A stretch of DNA of 54,662 nucleotides from a virus (IMGVR_UViG_3300043425_000063:1-54662); one strand, 5' to 3'; shown: positions 24,635-31,403, counted from the stretch's first letter. A program made the numbers and translations. Notes: generated by a model not told the origin, from the letters alone.

Positions 24635-24661
24635 GGAGCCGGAGCAATCCGGCTCCCTTTT
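24635..24661 (+). terminator. Intrinsic terminator/attenuator after paralogue A
   Basis: The 8-bp stem GGAGCCGG / CCGGCTCC (loop AGCAAT) is followed by CTTTT. It sits 6 nt after the stop of the first early gene and before the second, so it likely acts as an attenuator giving more of the first product. Confidence 0.82.
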
Positions 24662-24686
24662 AACCCGCACGATGAAGGAGAATACC

Positions 24687-24875
24687 ATGAGTGCATACGT
24701 AGCAGGCGAGCGCAAGAAGCGCAAGCAAGAGTCCAATCGGTTCGTAGTCAAGTGGATAGAAGAAGATTCAATCTACTTTCGCTGGTTCAAGCGTGATAGA
24801 TACGCTGTACAGTTCCAGCAGGAGTTAATTGACGACGGAATCCCACCCGAGAATGTACGGATTCAGATGAAGTAA
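24687..24875 (+). CDS. Small basic early protein, 62 aa
   Basis: The product is 62 aa from ATG 24687; AAGGAG (24675-24680) lies 6 nt upstream, so the earlier in-frame ATG at 24672 is not the start. The sequence is highly basic and aromatic (GERKKRKQESNRFVVKWIEEDSIYFRWFKRDRYAVQFQQELIDDGI). It could be a nucleic-acid-binding or host-takeover protein. The family is unknown. Confidence 0.6.
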   Translation: MSAYVAGERKKRKQESNRFVVKWIEEDSIYFRWFKRDRYAVQFQQELIDDGIPPENVRIQMK

Positions 24876-24886
24876 ACCACCGGAGC

Positions 24887-24902
24887 GGAGCCGAAAGGCT
24901 CC
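24887..24902 (+). other. GNRA-loop RNA hairpin between early cistrons
   Basis: The stem GGAGCC / GGCTCC closes a GAAA tetraloop 11 nt after the preceding stop codon. No T-run follows, so it is more likely an mRNA-stabilising or processing element than a terminator. Confidence 0.5.
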
Positions 24903-24928
24903 CTCCCCTAACTTTACAGGAGAATCAA

Positions 24929-25024
24929 ATGGAAAAGTTCTGCGAGAAGCACCCCGAAGTAGCAGCAATCATCATTGCACCAGTGTTGTATGTACTGTTA
25001 TGGGTAGCAATGGCACTGTTCTGA
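24929..25024 (+). CDS. Membrane micro-protein, 31 aa
   Basis: The product is 31 aa with ribosome site AGGAG upstream of ATG 24929. A short charged N-terminus (MEKFCEKHPE) is followed by one hydrophobic helix (VAAIIIAPVLYVLLWVAMALF) that fills the rest. It is the last gene of the first early operon and is followed 8 nt later by a strong terminator. A single-pass inner-membrane peptide is likely; its role is unknown. Confidence 0.6.
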   Translation: MEKFCEKHPEVAAIIIAPVLYVLLWVAMALF

Positions 25025-25032
25025 ACCACAAG

Positions 25033-25054
25033 CCCGGCGAAAGCCGGGTTTTTT
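25033..25054 (+). terminator. Intrinsic terminator closing the first early operon
   Basis: The stem CCCGGC / GCCGGG with a GAAA loop is followed by TTTTTT. It is a classic rho-independent terminator that ends the operon 24359-25024. Confidence 0.92.
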
Positions 25055-25379
25055 ATTGCCTAAAACTTTACATTTGTATTGTATTATATATAAACCATAC
25101 GCCGGGGGGTGCAGCCATGACACTTTCGACCGCTGTATCGCAATAATCTATGGGCATAAGACAATAATCTAACTTGACATGTGCATTTTTAGATTGTTGT
25201 AAGGCCTAACTTGACACTCGTAAGTGGTTGATTCCATTGGGAATAGTGCCATGAGAGAGTGTAAACAATCCAAATAATCTAAATAATCTATAGAATATAC
25301 ACATATACCCTTTCATTAATTGTTTTGACTGTAAAGTTAAAGAAGGCGGGTGTATGTTGCAGTGTGTTGATACCCTAAC

Positions 25380-25408
25380 TTGACTAGATTATTTGCCTCA
25401 CGTAGATT
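25380..25408 (+). promoter_or_regulatory. Putative operator-covered promoter
   Basis: TTGACT (25380-25385), 17 bp, then TAGATT (25403-25408; 4 of 6). Both elements lie against or within reverse copies of the 9-bp element (25385-25393 and 25403-25411). A protein bound there would block it. The -10 is imperfect. Confidence 0.4.
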
Positions 25409-25464
25409 ATTCCCTCGTAAGTCCTTGAATTCATTAAGAATTCCTAACAATCTAAGTTTTGTAT

Positions 25465-25493
25465 TTGACAGTTGTCTTTGTCTCTGGTATTCG
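25465..25493 (+). promoter_or_regulatory. Putative rightward promoter with extended -10
   Basis: A perfect TTGACA (25465-25470), 17 bp, then TATTCG (25488-25493) preceded by TGG, i.e. a TGn extended -10. It lies about 200 bp before the second early operon. Confidence 0.42.
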
Positions 25494-25496
25494 CGG

Positions 25497-25525
25497 TGTT
25501 AGATTATGGCGTGACCTTGTATAAT
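25497..25525 (+). promoter_or_regulatory. Rightward promoter with perfect TATAAT
   Basis: TATAAT at 25520-25525. The -35 region (around 25497-25502, TGTTAG) is weak and overlaps a copy of the 9-bp element (25500-25508), which suggests activation or repression at this site. It is the best placed promoter for the second early operon; the leader would be about 160 nt. Confidence 0.5.
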
Positions 25526-25690
25526 TACAAAACTCAGCCGACCCCTCGAAGTGAGTGCTCGCTCACCCGCAAACCCTTGCCCAGCCTGTGTTTGCGTTTT
25601 TCTCGGGTCGTGGCAATCTGACCCTGACCCCAGCAACACCGCTGTGGTGTCAAAGATGTAATGTAAACTTAACCAACTTCAGGAGTAATT

Positions 25691-25948
25691 ATGCAAGCAA
25701 CAGTGAAGAAGTCCATCAAGCCCGTTACCTTTACCATCACCGTGGTAGCCAAGAAGGTTAACGAGAACGGTACATTCAGTGCCTTTGAGGTACAGAGTGT
25801 CAAGGGTAATGTCAAGAACAGTACCTTTAAGGTAGTAGCCCCACCACAAGCAGGTGGTGCTCTGTACATCAAGTGCGAAACACTTGACGGATTGGAACTT
25901 ATGACTGACGGTGCAGTAGCCAATGCACCCAAAGCCAAGTTGTTCTAA
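25691..25948 (+). CDS. Early protein, paralogue B (85 aa)
   Basis: The product is 85 aa and paralogous to the 89-aa protein at 24359-24628: KKSIKPVTFTITVVAKKVNENGTFSAF, then PPQAGGALYIK, LDGLEL and an AKLF end. The ribosome site AGGAG precedes ATG 25691. First gene of the main early operon and, like its paralogue, followed immediately by a strong terminator-like hairpin. Function unknown; the conserved small beta fold and dual copy suggest a highly expressed early product. Confidence 0.72.
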   Translation: MQATVKKSIKPVTFTITVVAKKVNENGTFSAFEVQSVKGNVKNSTFKVVAPPQAGGALYIKCETLDGLELMTDGAVANAPKAKLF

Positions 25949-25954
25949 CCCCAC

Positions 25955-25981
25955 GGCGGAGGTATCCCCTCCGCCTTCTTT
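25955..25981 (+). terminator. Intrinsic terminator/attenuator after paralogue B
   Basis: The 8-bp stem GGCGGAGG / CCTCCGCC with loop TATCC is followed by TTCTTT. It sits 6 nt after the stop codon, a mirror of the element after paralogue A. The downstream genes have no other clear promoter, so read-through must occur. Confidence 0.82.
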
Positions 25982-26000
25982 CAACTTATTGGAGGATGAT

Positions 26001-26366
26001 ATGAACCAATACGATTTATCAGGTGTACCTCGTGTACCCAATGCCAAGTGCAGACAATACGTAGCAGACCGTGAACCATTCAGGGGTAGTAACCTGTACG
26101 GTGTTTACTCATTGGTTGACACAGACCACGAAGTTTACACGGTGTTCTCATACGGTGACCACTACCCAATGTTCATCTACACGGAGGGGATGTGGTTCGA
26201 GAATGAGGATAGGTACAGTCGGTCAACTACCCGACACCATTCACAGGCTAAACCTTACGGCATTAACACCATCCTGCTCTCAACCCGATGGATGCAACGA
26301 CTAGCCAACAACGGCTATCAGTCCATTGCCAAAGAGCGTATCTTCAACGAACCAGTGGAGGCTTAA
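26001..26366 (+). CDS. Hypothetical early protein, 121 aa
   Basis: The product is 121 aa from ATG 26001; TTGGAGG lies just upstream, and the longer frame from 25923 crosses the terminator. It has YGVYSLVDTDHEVYTVFSYGDHYPMFIY and later YSRSTTRHHSQAKPYG, with a helical end (TILLSTRWMQRLANNGYQSIAKERIF). Phage proteins with this 'SYG..yp...Y...W......YS.TTsrH' pattern exist without known function. Overall alpha+beta. Confidence 0.6.
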   Translation: MNQYDLSGVPRVPNAKCRQYVADREPFRGSNLYGVYSLVDTDHEVYTVFSYGDHYPMFIYTEGMWFENEDRYSRSTTRHHSQAKPYGINTILLSTRWMQRLANNGYQSIAKERIFNEPVEA

Positions 26367-26367
26367 C

Positions 26368-26580
26368 ATGGAGGACTACCACCTTCCCATCTGTACGAAC
26401 TGCTATGCCGTGAGGGTAGAACCACAACGGCGCAACATGCCAAGACCAACGTGTATGCGATGTGGTGAGGAAGTTGCCAAGCAACGTAAGTTTACAGTGG
26501 CATGCAACAACAAGCAGGGGTATGAGTTAATCACTGACCCTGCTCATCTCAAACAACTGAATCCCAAGAGGACAACATGA
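26368..26580 (+). CDS. Small zinc-ribbon protein, 70 aa
   Basis: The product is 70 aa from ATG 26368, preceded by GGAGG. Two CxxC knuckles (C9TNC, and CMRC about 20 residues on) form a likely zinc ribbon; a basic strand with VACNNKQGYELI follows. It could bind nucleic acid or a host protein. Its stop overlaps the next start (ATGA at 26577-26580). Confidence 0.6.
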   Translation: MEDYHLPICTNCYAVRVEPQRRNMPRPTCMRCGEEVAKQRKFTVACNNKQGYELITDPAHLKQLNPKRTT

Positions 26581-26651
26581 ACAACAGACTAATACTTTAC
26601 ATTGTCATCGGGGCTATCCTCGGTGCTCTCGGTGGGTGGTTACTCTCATGA
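26577..26651 (+). CDS. Membrane micro-protein, 24 aa
   Basis: The product is 24 aa: MNNRLILYIVIGAILGALGG plus WLLS, a single hydrophobic helix. It is tied to both neighbours by 4-nt overlaps (ATGA at 26577-26580 and 26648-26651). That chain of overlapping starts and stops is the main reason to accept so short a gene. Confidence 0.5.
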   Translation: MNNRLILYIVIGAILGALGGWLLS

Positions 26652-26815
26652 ACCGCCTACTTACCCTTTTCGCCACAGCCATAGTCACTCTACTGGTAGT
26701 TGGACTGTTCGCAGTAATGCTCATCGAGTGGATGGCAGGTTGTGGCGAAACCTATATTGATGCTAAAGGGGTGAGGCATCAATACGAATGTGTGTTCATC
26801 CCGCAACCTAAATAA
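26648..26815 (+). CDS. Small membrane protein, 55 aa
   Basis: The product is 55 aa. An N-terminal hydrophobic helix (LLTLFATAIVTLLVVGLFAVMLI, about residues 4-26) is followed by a short polar tail with two Cys (GCGETYIDAKGV..., YECVFIP). It is probably membrane-anchored with the tail outside. The start is coupled to the 24-aa gene. Role unknown. Confidence 0.55.
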   Translation: MNRLLTLFATAIVTLLVVGLFAVMLIEWMAGCGETYIDAKGVRHQYECVFIPQPK

Positions 26816-26830
26816 CCAAAGGAGTAAACC

Positions 26831-27010
26831 ATGAAGCGACTGTTCGCCCTGCGTGATAGCCGTGGAAACATTGTCCGTAACGAGGACAAGCAACCCATGT
26901 ACTTTGCCGACAAGCAAGCGGCAAGGAACTACCGAAGCAAGTTGACAAGTGAAGTCAACGTGTACTTCGTCACCTACGGCATTGACCATAAACTTTACAA
27001 AGGAAACTGA
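26831..27010 (+). CDS. Small basic protein, 59 aa
   Basis: The product is 59 aa from ATG 26831 with ribosome site AAAGGAG: MKRLFALRDSRGNIVRNEDK, then YFADKQAARNYRSKL and VYFVTYGIDHKLYKGN. A short alpha/beta protein of the kind common in phage early regions. It ends 1 nt before the ATPase start. Function unknown. Confidence 0.6.
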   Translation: MKRLFALRDSRGNIVRNEDKQPMYFADKQAARNYRSKLTSEVNVYFVTYGIDHKLYKGN

Positions 27011-27011
27011 C

Positions 27012-27998
27012 ATGCGAGCCACACTACTCAAAGACACCATCCGTTCCACCTTCCCCATTCAGCGTACGCTGTGTATCGAGGGTAGCCCCGGTGGTGGTAA
27101 GACCACAATCGTTCACGAGGTAGCCAAAGAACTGGAAGTGCCTGTGATTGAACGACACATGCCAACGATGCTTGTCGAGGACTTCGGTATCCTGTTCCCT
27201 GAGGGTGACGAGGGACTGAAGTACAAACTGCCTGACTGGTTCCCCGTCAAAGGCAAAGCCCCTGAGCGTGGCATCCTGTTGTTCGATGACCGCAACCAAG
27301 CCAATGCTGACTTGCAAAAAGTCCTAGCCAACATCTGCCAAGCCCGTACCCTACACGGCACACCGATGCCTGATGGGTGGCAAGTCATCTCGACAGGCAA
27401 CCGACAAGCAGACCGAGCAGGTGCTAACCGTGTGCTATCCCATCTGCGTAACCGTGAGACTGTGGTCGAGTTGGAAACCCACCTCGATGACTGGACTTCA
27501 TGGGCACTTGACCATGACGTAAAGCCTGAGGTCATCTCGTTCATTCGGTTCCGCCCTGCCCTACTGCATGACTTCGACCCTCAACGTGACCAAAACGCTA
27601 CCCCCCGTTCATGGGTTGAAGGTGTGTCCGACATCCTCGGCATGTGTCCATCCGATGCAGAGTTCGAGATGTTCAAGGGTGCAGTCGGTGAAGGTGCGGC
27701 GGCTGAGTTCGTAGGCTTTCTGCGTATCTTCCGTAAGTTGCCCAACCCTGATGCAGTTCTCATGAACCCAACGACTTCGGATGTACCGCAAGACCCTGCC
27801 ACTTTGTATGCGCTTAGTGGTGCACTGGCTGAACGAGCAACTGAGAACAACTTTGAGCGTGTTTGTACCTATGCAGAGCGTATGCCTGCTGACTTCAGTG
27901 TGCTCACGGTGTCCTATGCCTCACGTAAGAAACCCGAATTGGCTAACACGCAAGCGTTTACCAAGTGGGCGATGAAACATCAAGACGTATTGTTCTAA
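27012..27998 (+). CDS. MoxR/CobS-like AAA+ ATPase
   Basis: The product is 328 aa from ATG 27012 (a longer frame from 26949 overlaps the previous gene). Walker A is GSPGGGKT (24-31). Walker B is ILLFDDR (D92-D93) followed by NQA, where most MoxR-type proteins have DE-N-A. Sensor-1-like STGNRQ is near residue 138. Family members drive assembly or remodelling, often with a VWA-domain partner. Here it is followed by a DUF3150-like gene and a metallopeptidase-VWA gene, so the three probably work together. Substrate unknown. Confidence 0.85.
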   Translation: MRATLLKDTIRSTFPIQRTLCIEGSPGGGKTTIVHEVAKELEVPVIERHMPTMLVEDFGILFPEGDEGLKYKLPDWFPVKGKAPERGILLFDDRNQANADLQKVLANICQARTLHGTPMPDGWQVISTGNRQADRAGANRVLSHLRNRETVVELETHLDDWTSWALDHDVKPEVISFIRFRPALLHDFDPQRDQNATPRSWVEGVSDILGMCPSDAEFEMFKGAVGEGAAAEFVGFLRIFRKLPNPDAVLMNPTTSDVPQDPATLYALSGALAERATENNFERVCTYAERMPADFSVLTVSYASRKKPELANTQAFTKWAMKHQDVLF

Positions 27999-28004
27999 CC
28001 AACC

Positions 28005-28022
28005 GAGGGGCATCTGCCCCTC
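28005..28022 (+). other. RNA hairpin between ATPase and DUF3150-like genes
   Basis: The 7-bp stem GAGGGGC / GCCCCTC with loop ATCT begins 6 nt after the stop codon and lacks a T-run. A stabiliser or partial attenuator between first and second trio genes is likely. Confidence 0.5.
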
Positions 28023-28044
28023 ACCAACAGAAGGAGTATCAACT

Positions 28045-28890
28045 ATGAATCTGAGTGACCGTGCTCTACTTGTGCAGTTATCCGTAAGCCAATGGACTGC
28101 TCGCAAGTACGACAAAAAAGTAACGAGTGAGGTGGCATCTGCTCATGGCACAACCACTGCGGCAGGGCGGTACAACAAGTCGCTACTGCCCATGAACGAC
28201 TACCTCGACAGGGTGCATAAGAAAACCACCCATATCCGCACCAAGTTCTACGAGAACACCCTACCGTGGGGTATCGAGGGAACGATGATGCTACCGACAA
28301 GCAACTACCTGCAATTCATGACCGACTTTCGTAAGGAGAAGGGCGAGTGGCAGTACCTTGTCAACGAGTTCGTAGGCAACTACGACCAGTTGCGACTGGA
28401 TGCAAAGCGACTACTCGGTAGCCTGTACAACGATGAGGACTACCCTGATGAGAGCGATGTGTCCCGCAAGTTCAAGATGGACATGGCAATCTTCCCCGTA
28501 CCGAACACCGACTTCAGGGTAGCGATAGCGAGCGATGAGTTGACACGTATCCAACAAGATGTTGAGAAGCGTATCGCTGATGCTCAGACTACTGCCATGA
28601 AGGAAGTATGGGATAGACTTTACGACCGAGTAAAGCACATGGCTGAGAAGTTGGCTGACCCCAAGGCTATCTTCCGTGACACGATGGTGGAAAACACCAA
28701 GGAACTGTGTGCCCTACTGCCTCGACTGAACTTCATGGATGACCCCAACTTGGAACAGTTACGCCAACAAGTTGAGGTAAGTTTGCTCAAGCATCCTGAA
28801 GCACTGCGTAACGACCCCGACCTTCGCCGTGACACTGCGGCTGAAGCCAAAGCAATCATGGACAAGATGTCCGTTTTCATGGGAGCCTGA
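28045..28890 (+). CDS. DUF3150-like protein, partner of AAA/VWA pair
   Basis: The product is 281 aa and helical: LVQLSVSQWTARKYDKKVTSEV, then YNKSLLP, then a TLPWGIEGTMMLP segment and long helices rich in Asp/Arg. Proteins with this opening (L.is.WtarK.D) stand between MoxR-type ATPases and VWA proteins in phages and are grouped as DUF3150 from memory. It is probably the adaptor of the trio. Ribosome site AAGGAG precedes ATG 28045. Confidence 0.65.
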   Translation: MNLSDRALLVQLSVSQWTARKYDKKVTSEVASAHGTTTAAGRYNKSLLPMNDYLDRVHKKTTHIRTKFYENTLPWGIEGTMMLPTSNYLQFMTDFRKEKGEWQYLVNEFVGNYDQLRLDAKRLLGSLYNDEDYPDESDVSRKFKMDMAIFPVPNTDFRVAIASDELTRIQQDVEKRIADAQTTAMKEVWDRLYDRVKHMAEKLADPKAIFRDTMVENTKELCALLPRLNFMDDPNLEQLRQQVEVSLLKHPEALRNDPDLRRDTAAEAKAIMDKMSVFMGA

Positions 28891-28891
28891 T

Positions 28892-30058
28892 ATGACCACA
28901 CCTGTACCCAACCATGCCGACCGTGAGCCGTTGAGCCAAGCCGATGAGAAGGCTATCGACCGACTGCTTGCCAAGGCTAGGACTGCCCTAGTCCTTGAGC
29001 ATCCGTTCGTTGGCAACATTGCACTGAACATGCCGTTCATTGCCGACTACACCTGCCGTACTGCCAAGACCAATGGCAAGGAGATACGCTACAACCCACA
29101 CTTCATGAAGGACATGGGTGATGAGGAACGCAAGTTCGTGGTAGCCCACGAGTGCTTTCACCCCATGCTTGAACACAACTTCAGACGTGGTGAACGTCAA
29201 CACCAACGGTGGAACAAAGCAGGTGACTACGTTATCAACCAACTGCTGACCGATGAAGGTATCGGCAAGATGCCCCAGTTCGGTTTGTACAACCCACAAC
29301 TGTACCAAGCAGGTGGCGGTACGACTGACGGTATCTACAACTTGTTGCCCGATGAACCTGATGACGGCACAGGTGGTGATGGTACTGAAGCAATGGATGA
29401 CTGTGCAGATGGTGGCGGTAGCCCTGCTGAACAAGCACAACAACAAGCCGAGTGGAAAGTCCGTGTAGCACAAGCGGCACAAGCCGCTAAGATGATGGGC
29501 AAGATGTCGGCAGGACTTGAACGACTTGTCGGTGATGTGCTTGCACCTAAGGTTGACTGGCGAGATGTGCTACGCAAGTTCGTAGAGAAGTGCAAGTCCG
29601 ACCAACGCTCATGGGCTAGACCCAACCGTAGGTTCCTGTCGCAAGGACTGTACTTGCCTAGTGTCTCAGGTGAAGCACTCGGTGAGATAGCCATTGCAGT
29701 TGACTGCTCAGGTTCGATTGATGAAAAGACTATTGCTCAGTTTGCAGGTGAGATTACTGCAATCAAGGAGGACGGTAACCCAACGTGTGTGCATGTGGTG
29801 TATTTTGATAGCGAGGTATCACACTACGAGAAGTATGAGCGTGACGATACGCTTAACATCCGTGCCCACGGTGGTGGCGGTACTGCCTTTAGCCCTGTGT
29901 TCCAGTACTTTGCAGAGCATGAAGTCAACCCCATTGCCTGTATCTTCCTGACCGACTTGTGCTGTGATGACTTCGGTGATGTACCTGAGTATCCTGTACT
30001 GTGGGTATCAACTGATGAGGGCACTGCACCATTCGGTGAGGTAGTGTTGATGACATGA
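28892..30058 (+). CDS. Metallopeptidase-like plus VWA-domain protein (DUF2201 type)
   Basis: The product is 388 aa from ATG 28892 (a longer frame from 28829 overlaps the previous gene). N-terminal domain: HECFH at 86-90 with H95 (HExxHxxxxH), a zinc-peptidase signature, and a WNKAGDYVINQLL helix. A Gly/Asp/Gln-rich linker spans 155-200. C-terminal VWA-like domain: DCSGS at 271-275 (MIDAS), then HGGGGTAF and FLTDLCCDD. DUF2201 proteins have this two-part build and pair with MoxR ATPases. A regulated peptidase or chaperone complex is inferred. Confidence 0.82.
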   Translation: MTTPVPNHADREPLSQADEKAIDRLLAKARTALVLEHPFVGNIALNMPFIADYTCRTAKTNGKEIRYNPHFMKDMGDEERKFVVAHECFHPMLEHNFRRGERQHQRWNKAGDYVINQLLTDEGIGKMPQFGLYNPQLYQAGGGTTDGIYNLLPDEPDDGTGGDGTEAMDDCADGGGSPAEQAQQQAEWKVRVAQAAQAAKMMGKMSAGLERLVGDVLAPKVDWRDVLRKFVEKCKSDQRSWARPNRRFLSQGLYLPSVSGEALGEIAIAVDCSGSIDEKTIAQFAGEITAIKEDGNPTCVHVVYFDSEVSHYEKYERDDTLNIRAHGGGGTAFSPVFQYFAEHEVNPIACIFLTDLCCDDFGDVPEYPVLWVSTDEGTAPFGEVVLMT

Positions 30059-30327
30059 TTAACTTACCTGACGGATACACCTTGGAAACAACCAAGCGTA
30101 GGCAAGCCCAAGCAAGGGCTAGTCTCTTTGGTGTTGACTGGCAGATAGTCATCTACCACAAAGGCTATCCTGCCTTCACACTTGCCAAGCAACTACGCTC
30201 AGACATGCTTGAGCCTGAGTATGCAGGTAAGTTATCAGGTGCTGATGGTGCATGGCATCGCAGTCTTGACCTCAATGAACTGGTACGAATCATGTGCACC
30301 AAGCACAGAATAGGAGTAGGAAAATGA
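30055..30327 (+). CDS. Hypothetical protein, 90 aa
   Basis: The product is 90 aa: INLPDGYTLETTKRRQAQARASLFGVDWQIVIYHKGYPAFTLAKQLR..., C-terminal LDLNELVRIMCTKHRIG. Mixed alpha/beta. Start and stop overlap the neighbours by 4 nt (ATGA). It may be an accessory to the AAA/VWA group, on position only. Confidence 0.5.
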   Translation: MINLPDGYTLETTKRRQAQARASLFGVDWQIVIYHKGYPAFTLAKQLRSDMLEPEYAGKLSGADGAWHRSLDLNELVRIMCTKHRIGVGK

Positions 30328-30533
30328 TTAGTTATGCTGAACTGCTTATCGGTGTGGTGTACTTTGCTATGGCAGGGTACATCATGTACCTACAACACCA
30401 ACTCAAGAAGTCTAACCGTGCAGGTGAGTTCTTGACTATGGTAATACACGACATGGCAAGCGGTAATGTAACGATTGAAAGGACAGAAGATGGCATCAAA
30501 GTTATGCGCCCTGCTACTGGTGCTGATAAGTAG
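30324..30533 (+). CDS. Small membrane protein, 69 aa
   Basis: The product is 69 aa from ATG 30324 (ATGA overlap). An N-terminal transmembrane helix (LLIGVVYFAMAGYIMYLQHQ, about residues 6-25) is followed by a soluble tail with MVIHDMASGNVTIERTEDGIKV. Probably an inner-membrane protein with its C-terminus in the cytosol. Unknown function. Confidence 0.55.
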   Translation: MISYAELLIGVVYFAMAGYIMYLQHQLKKSNRAGEFLTMVIHDMASGNVTIERTEDGIKVMRPATGADK

Positions 30534-30822
30534 CGTAGCCTATGCACAAAAGCCACTGGACTTTAATAACAGTCCGTTGAACTGGGCGAATAGCCCACTC
30601 AACTTCGACAATAGCCCACTCAACTGGATGAATAGTCCATTGAACTGGGCGAATAGTCCACTCAATATCCACTCGACCAATGGCATCTACTCACCTGATG
30701 GCAACCGCATCGGGTATGTAGTACCCAAACCTTCAGGTGGTGCAAACATCTTTATGGGTGGACAGAACGCAGGGTATGTAGCACCGCCCCTCGTACCACT
30801 AACACCTATGTTCGGGAGGTAG
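30490..30822 (+). CDS. Secreted protein with SPLN repeats, 110 aa
   Basis: The product is 110 aa from ATG 30490 (a TTG at 30475 extends it without gain). A typical signal peptide (SKLCALLLVLISSVAYA) with cleavage after AYA is followed by six repeats of about 7 residues, each containing SPLN(W/F/I) joined by A-N, D-N or M-N. The end has NRIGYVVPKPSGGANIFMGG. Such tandem short repeats point to a periplasmic or outer-surface stacked structure. It overlaps the previous gene by 44 nt. Function unknown; superinfection exclusion is one possibility. Confidence 0.65.
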   Translation: MASKLCALLLVLISSVAYAQKPLDFNNSPLNWANSPLNFDNSPLNWMNSPLNWANSPLNIHSTNGIYSPDGNRIGYVVPKPSGGANIFMGGQNAGYVAPPLVPLTPMFGR

Positions 30823-30824
30823 AT

Positions 30825-31403
30825 ATGGAAGTAGCCGAGTCATTGATTGATAAGTACCGCTACTACAACGTAGAACATATTGACTGGTGGGAGTACACCT
30901 ACAACGAGTTCACCGAGCGTATGAAGCAGAAGGGCATTGGTGTAGACCGCATGTTCTTCTCAGGCTTTTGGTCGCAGGGTGATGGCGCATGCTTTGAGGG
31001 TGACATTGAGGACATGGAGTTGTTTCTCAACACACACTTCAAGCCTGATGAGTACTCAGCAATACGCAAGTTGATTGAACACAAAGGCACGGTGAAGTTC
31101 AAGTGTACCCATAGTGGACACTACTACCACGAGAACTGCACTCGCTTTGATGTTGACTGCGATGTGTTTGCGTACGTACTCGACAAGCCAACAGACTTCC
31201 ATGAACAAGTTGTGGAAGGATTAGACAAGCAACTGGATGTAGAGATGGTGGACTTTGAGAAAGAAAGCGTAGAGATTTTTAAGACTTACATGCGTGAGTT
31301 GTACCGTGAGTTGGAACAAGAGTACGACCACCTTGTAAGTGATGAAGCAGTGAAGGAAGCGATAGTCGCAAACGATTTAGTGGAGGTGCAAGATGACGAT
31401 TGA
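30825..31403 (+). CDS. Hypothetical phage protein, 192 aa
   Basis: The product is 192 aa. It contains the signature MFFSGFWSQGDGACFEGDIEDM seen in phage proteins of unknown role, and later GTVKFKCTHSGHYYHENCTRFDVDCD with His and Cys that might bind a metal. The C-terminal 50 residues are acidic helix. Ribosome site GGGAGG precedes ATG 30825. Confidence 0.6.
   Translation: MEVAESLIDKYRYYNVEHIDWWEYTYNEFTERMKQKGIGVDRMFFSGFWSQGDGACFEGDIEDMELFLNTHFKPDEYSAIRKLIEHKGTVKFKCTHSGHYYHENCTRFDVDCDVFAYVLDKPTDFHEQVVEGLDKQLDVEMVDFEKESVEIFKTYMRELYRELEQEYDHLVSDEAVKEAIVANDLVEVQDDD

Larger units (their letters stand above)
25142..25508. repeat. Array of ten 9-bp elements, consensus AATAATCTA
   Basis: Forward copies: 25142-25150, 25163-25171, 25273-25281, 25282-25290 (exact), 25446-25454 (AACAATCTA) and 25264-25272 (AACAATCCA). 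Reverse copies: 25385-25393 and 25403-25411 (exact TAGATTATT), 25190-25198 (TAGATTGTT) and 25500-25508 (TAGATTATG). Copies at 25264-25290 are three perfectly adjacent 9-mers; 25142 and 25163 are 21 bp apart, i.e. two helical turns. Several copies overlap promoter elements. These features point to a protein-binding array. Confidence 0.82.
25055..25690. promoter_or_regulatory. AT-rich early control region / candidate origin (636 bp, no gene)
   Basis: No gene is supported here. The segment of about 25060-25540 is AT-rich and holds ten copies of AATAATCTA (or close variants) on both strands, three to four copies of a CTAACTTGAC motif (25168, 25205, 25373), several TTGACA -35 elements and one perfect TATAAT (25520-25525). 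It separates the first early operon from the second. The density of repeats and promoters fits an operator cluster, a replication origin, or both. Confidence 0.7.

Noticed and set aside
25142-25508. CRISPR array
   Set aside because: The repeats are only 9 bp, occur on both strands and have irregular spacing, with no spacer pattern and no cas genes. The Cas4-like nuclease at 37422 is a common phage replication gene.
25555-25761. 68-codon frame ahead of the 85-aa paralogue
   Set aside because: It overlaps the start of a much better supported gene and lacks a ribosome site.
30475-30489. TTG start giving five extra residues to the SPLN-repeat protein
   Set aside because: The ATG at 30490 gives a normal signal peptide start and lies behind an AAGGAC-like ribosome site.
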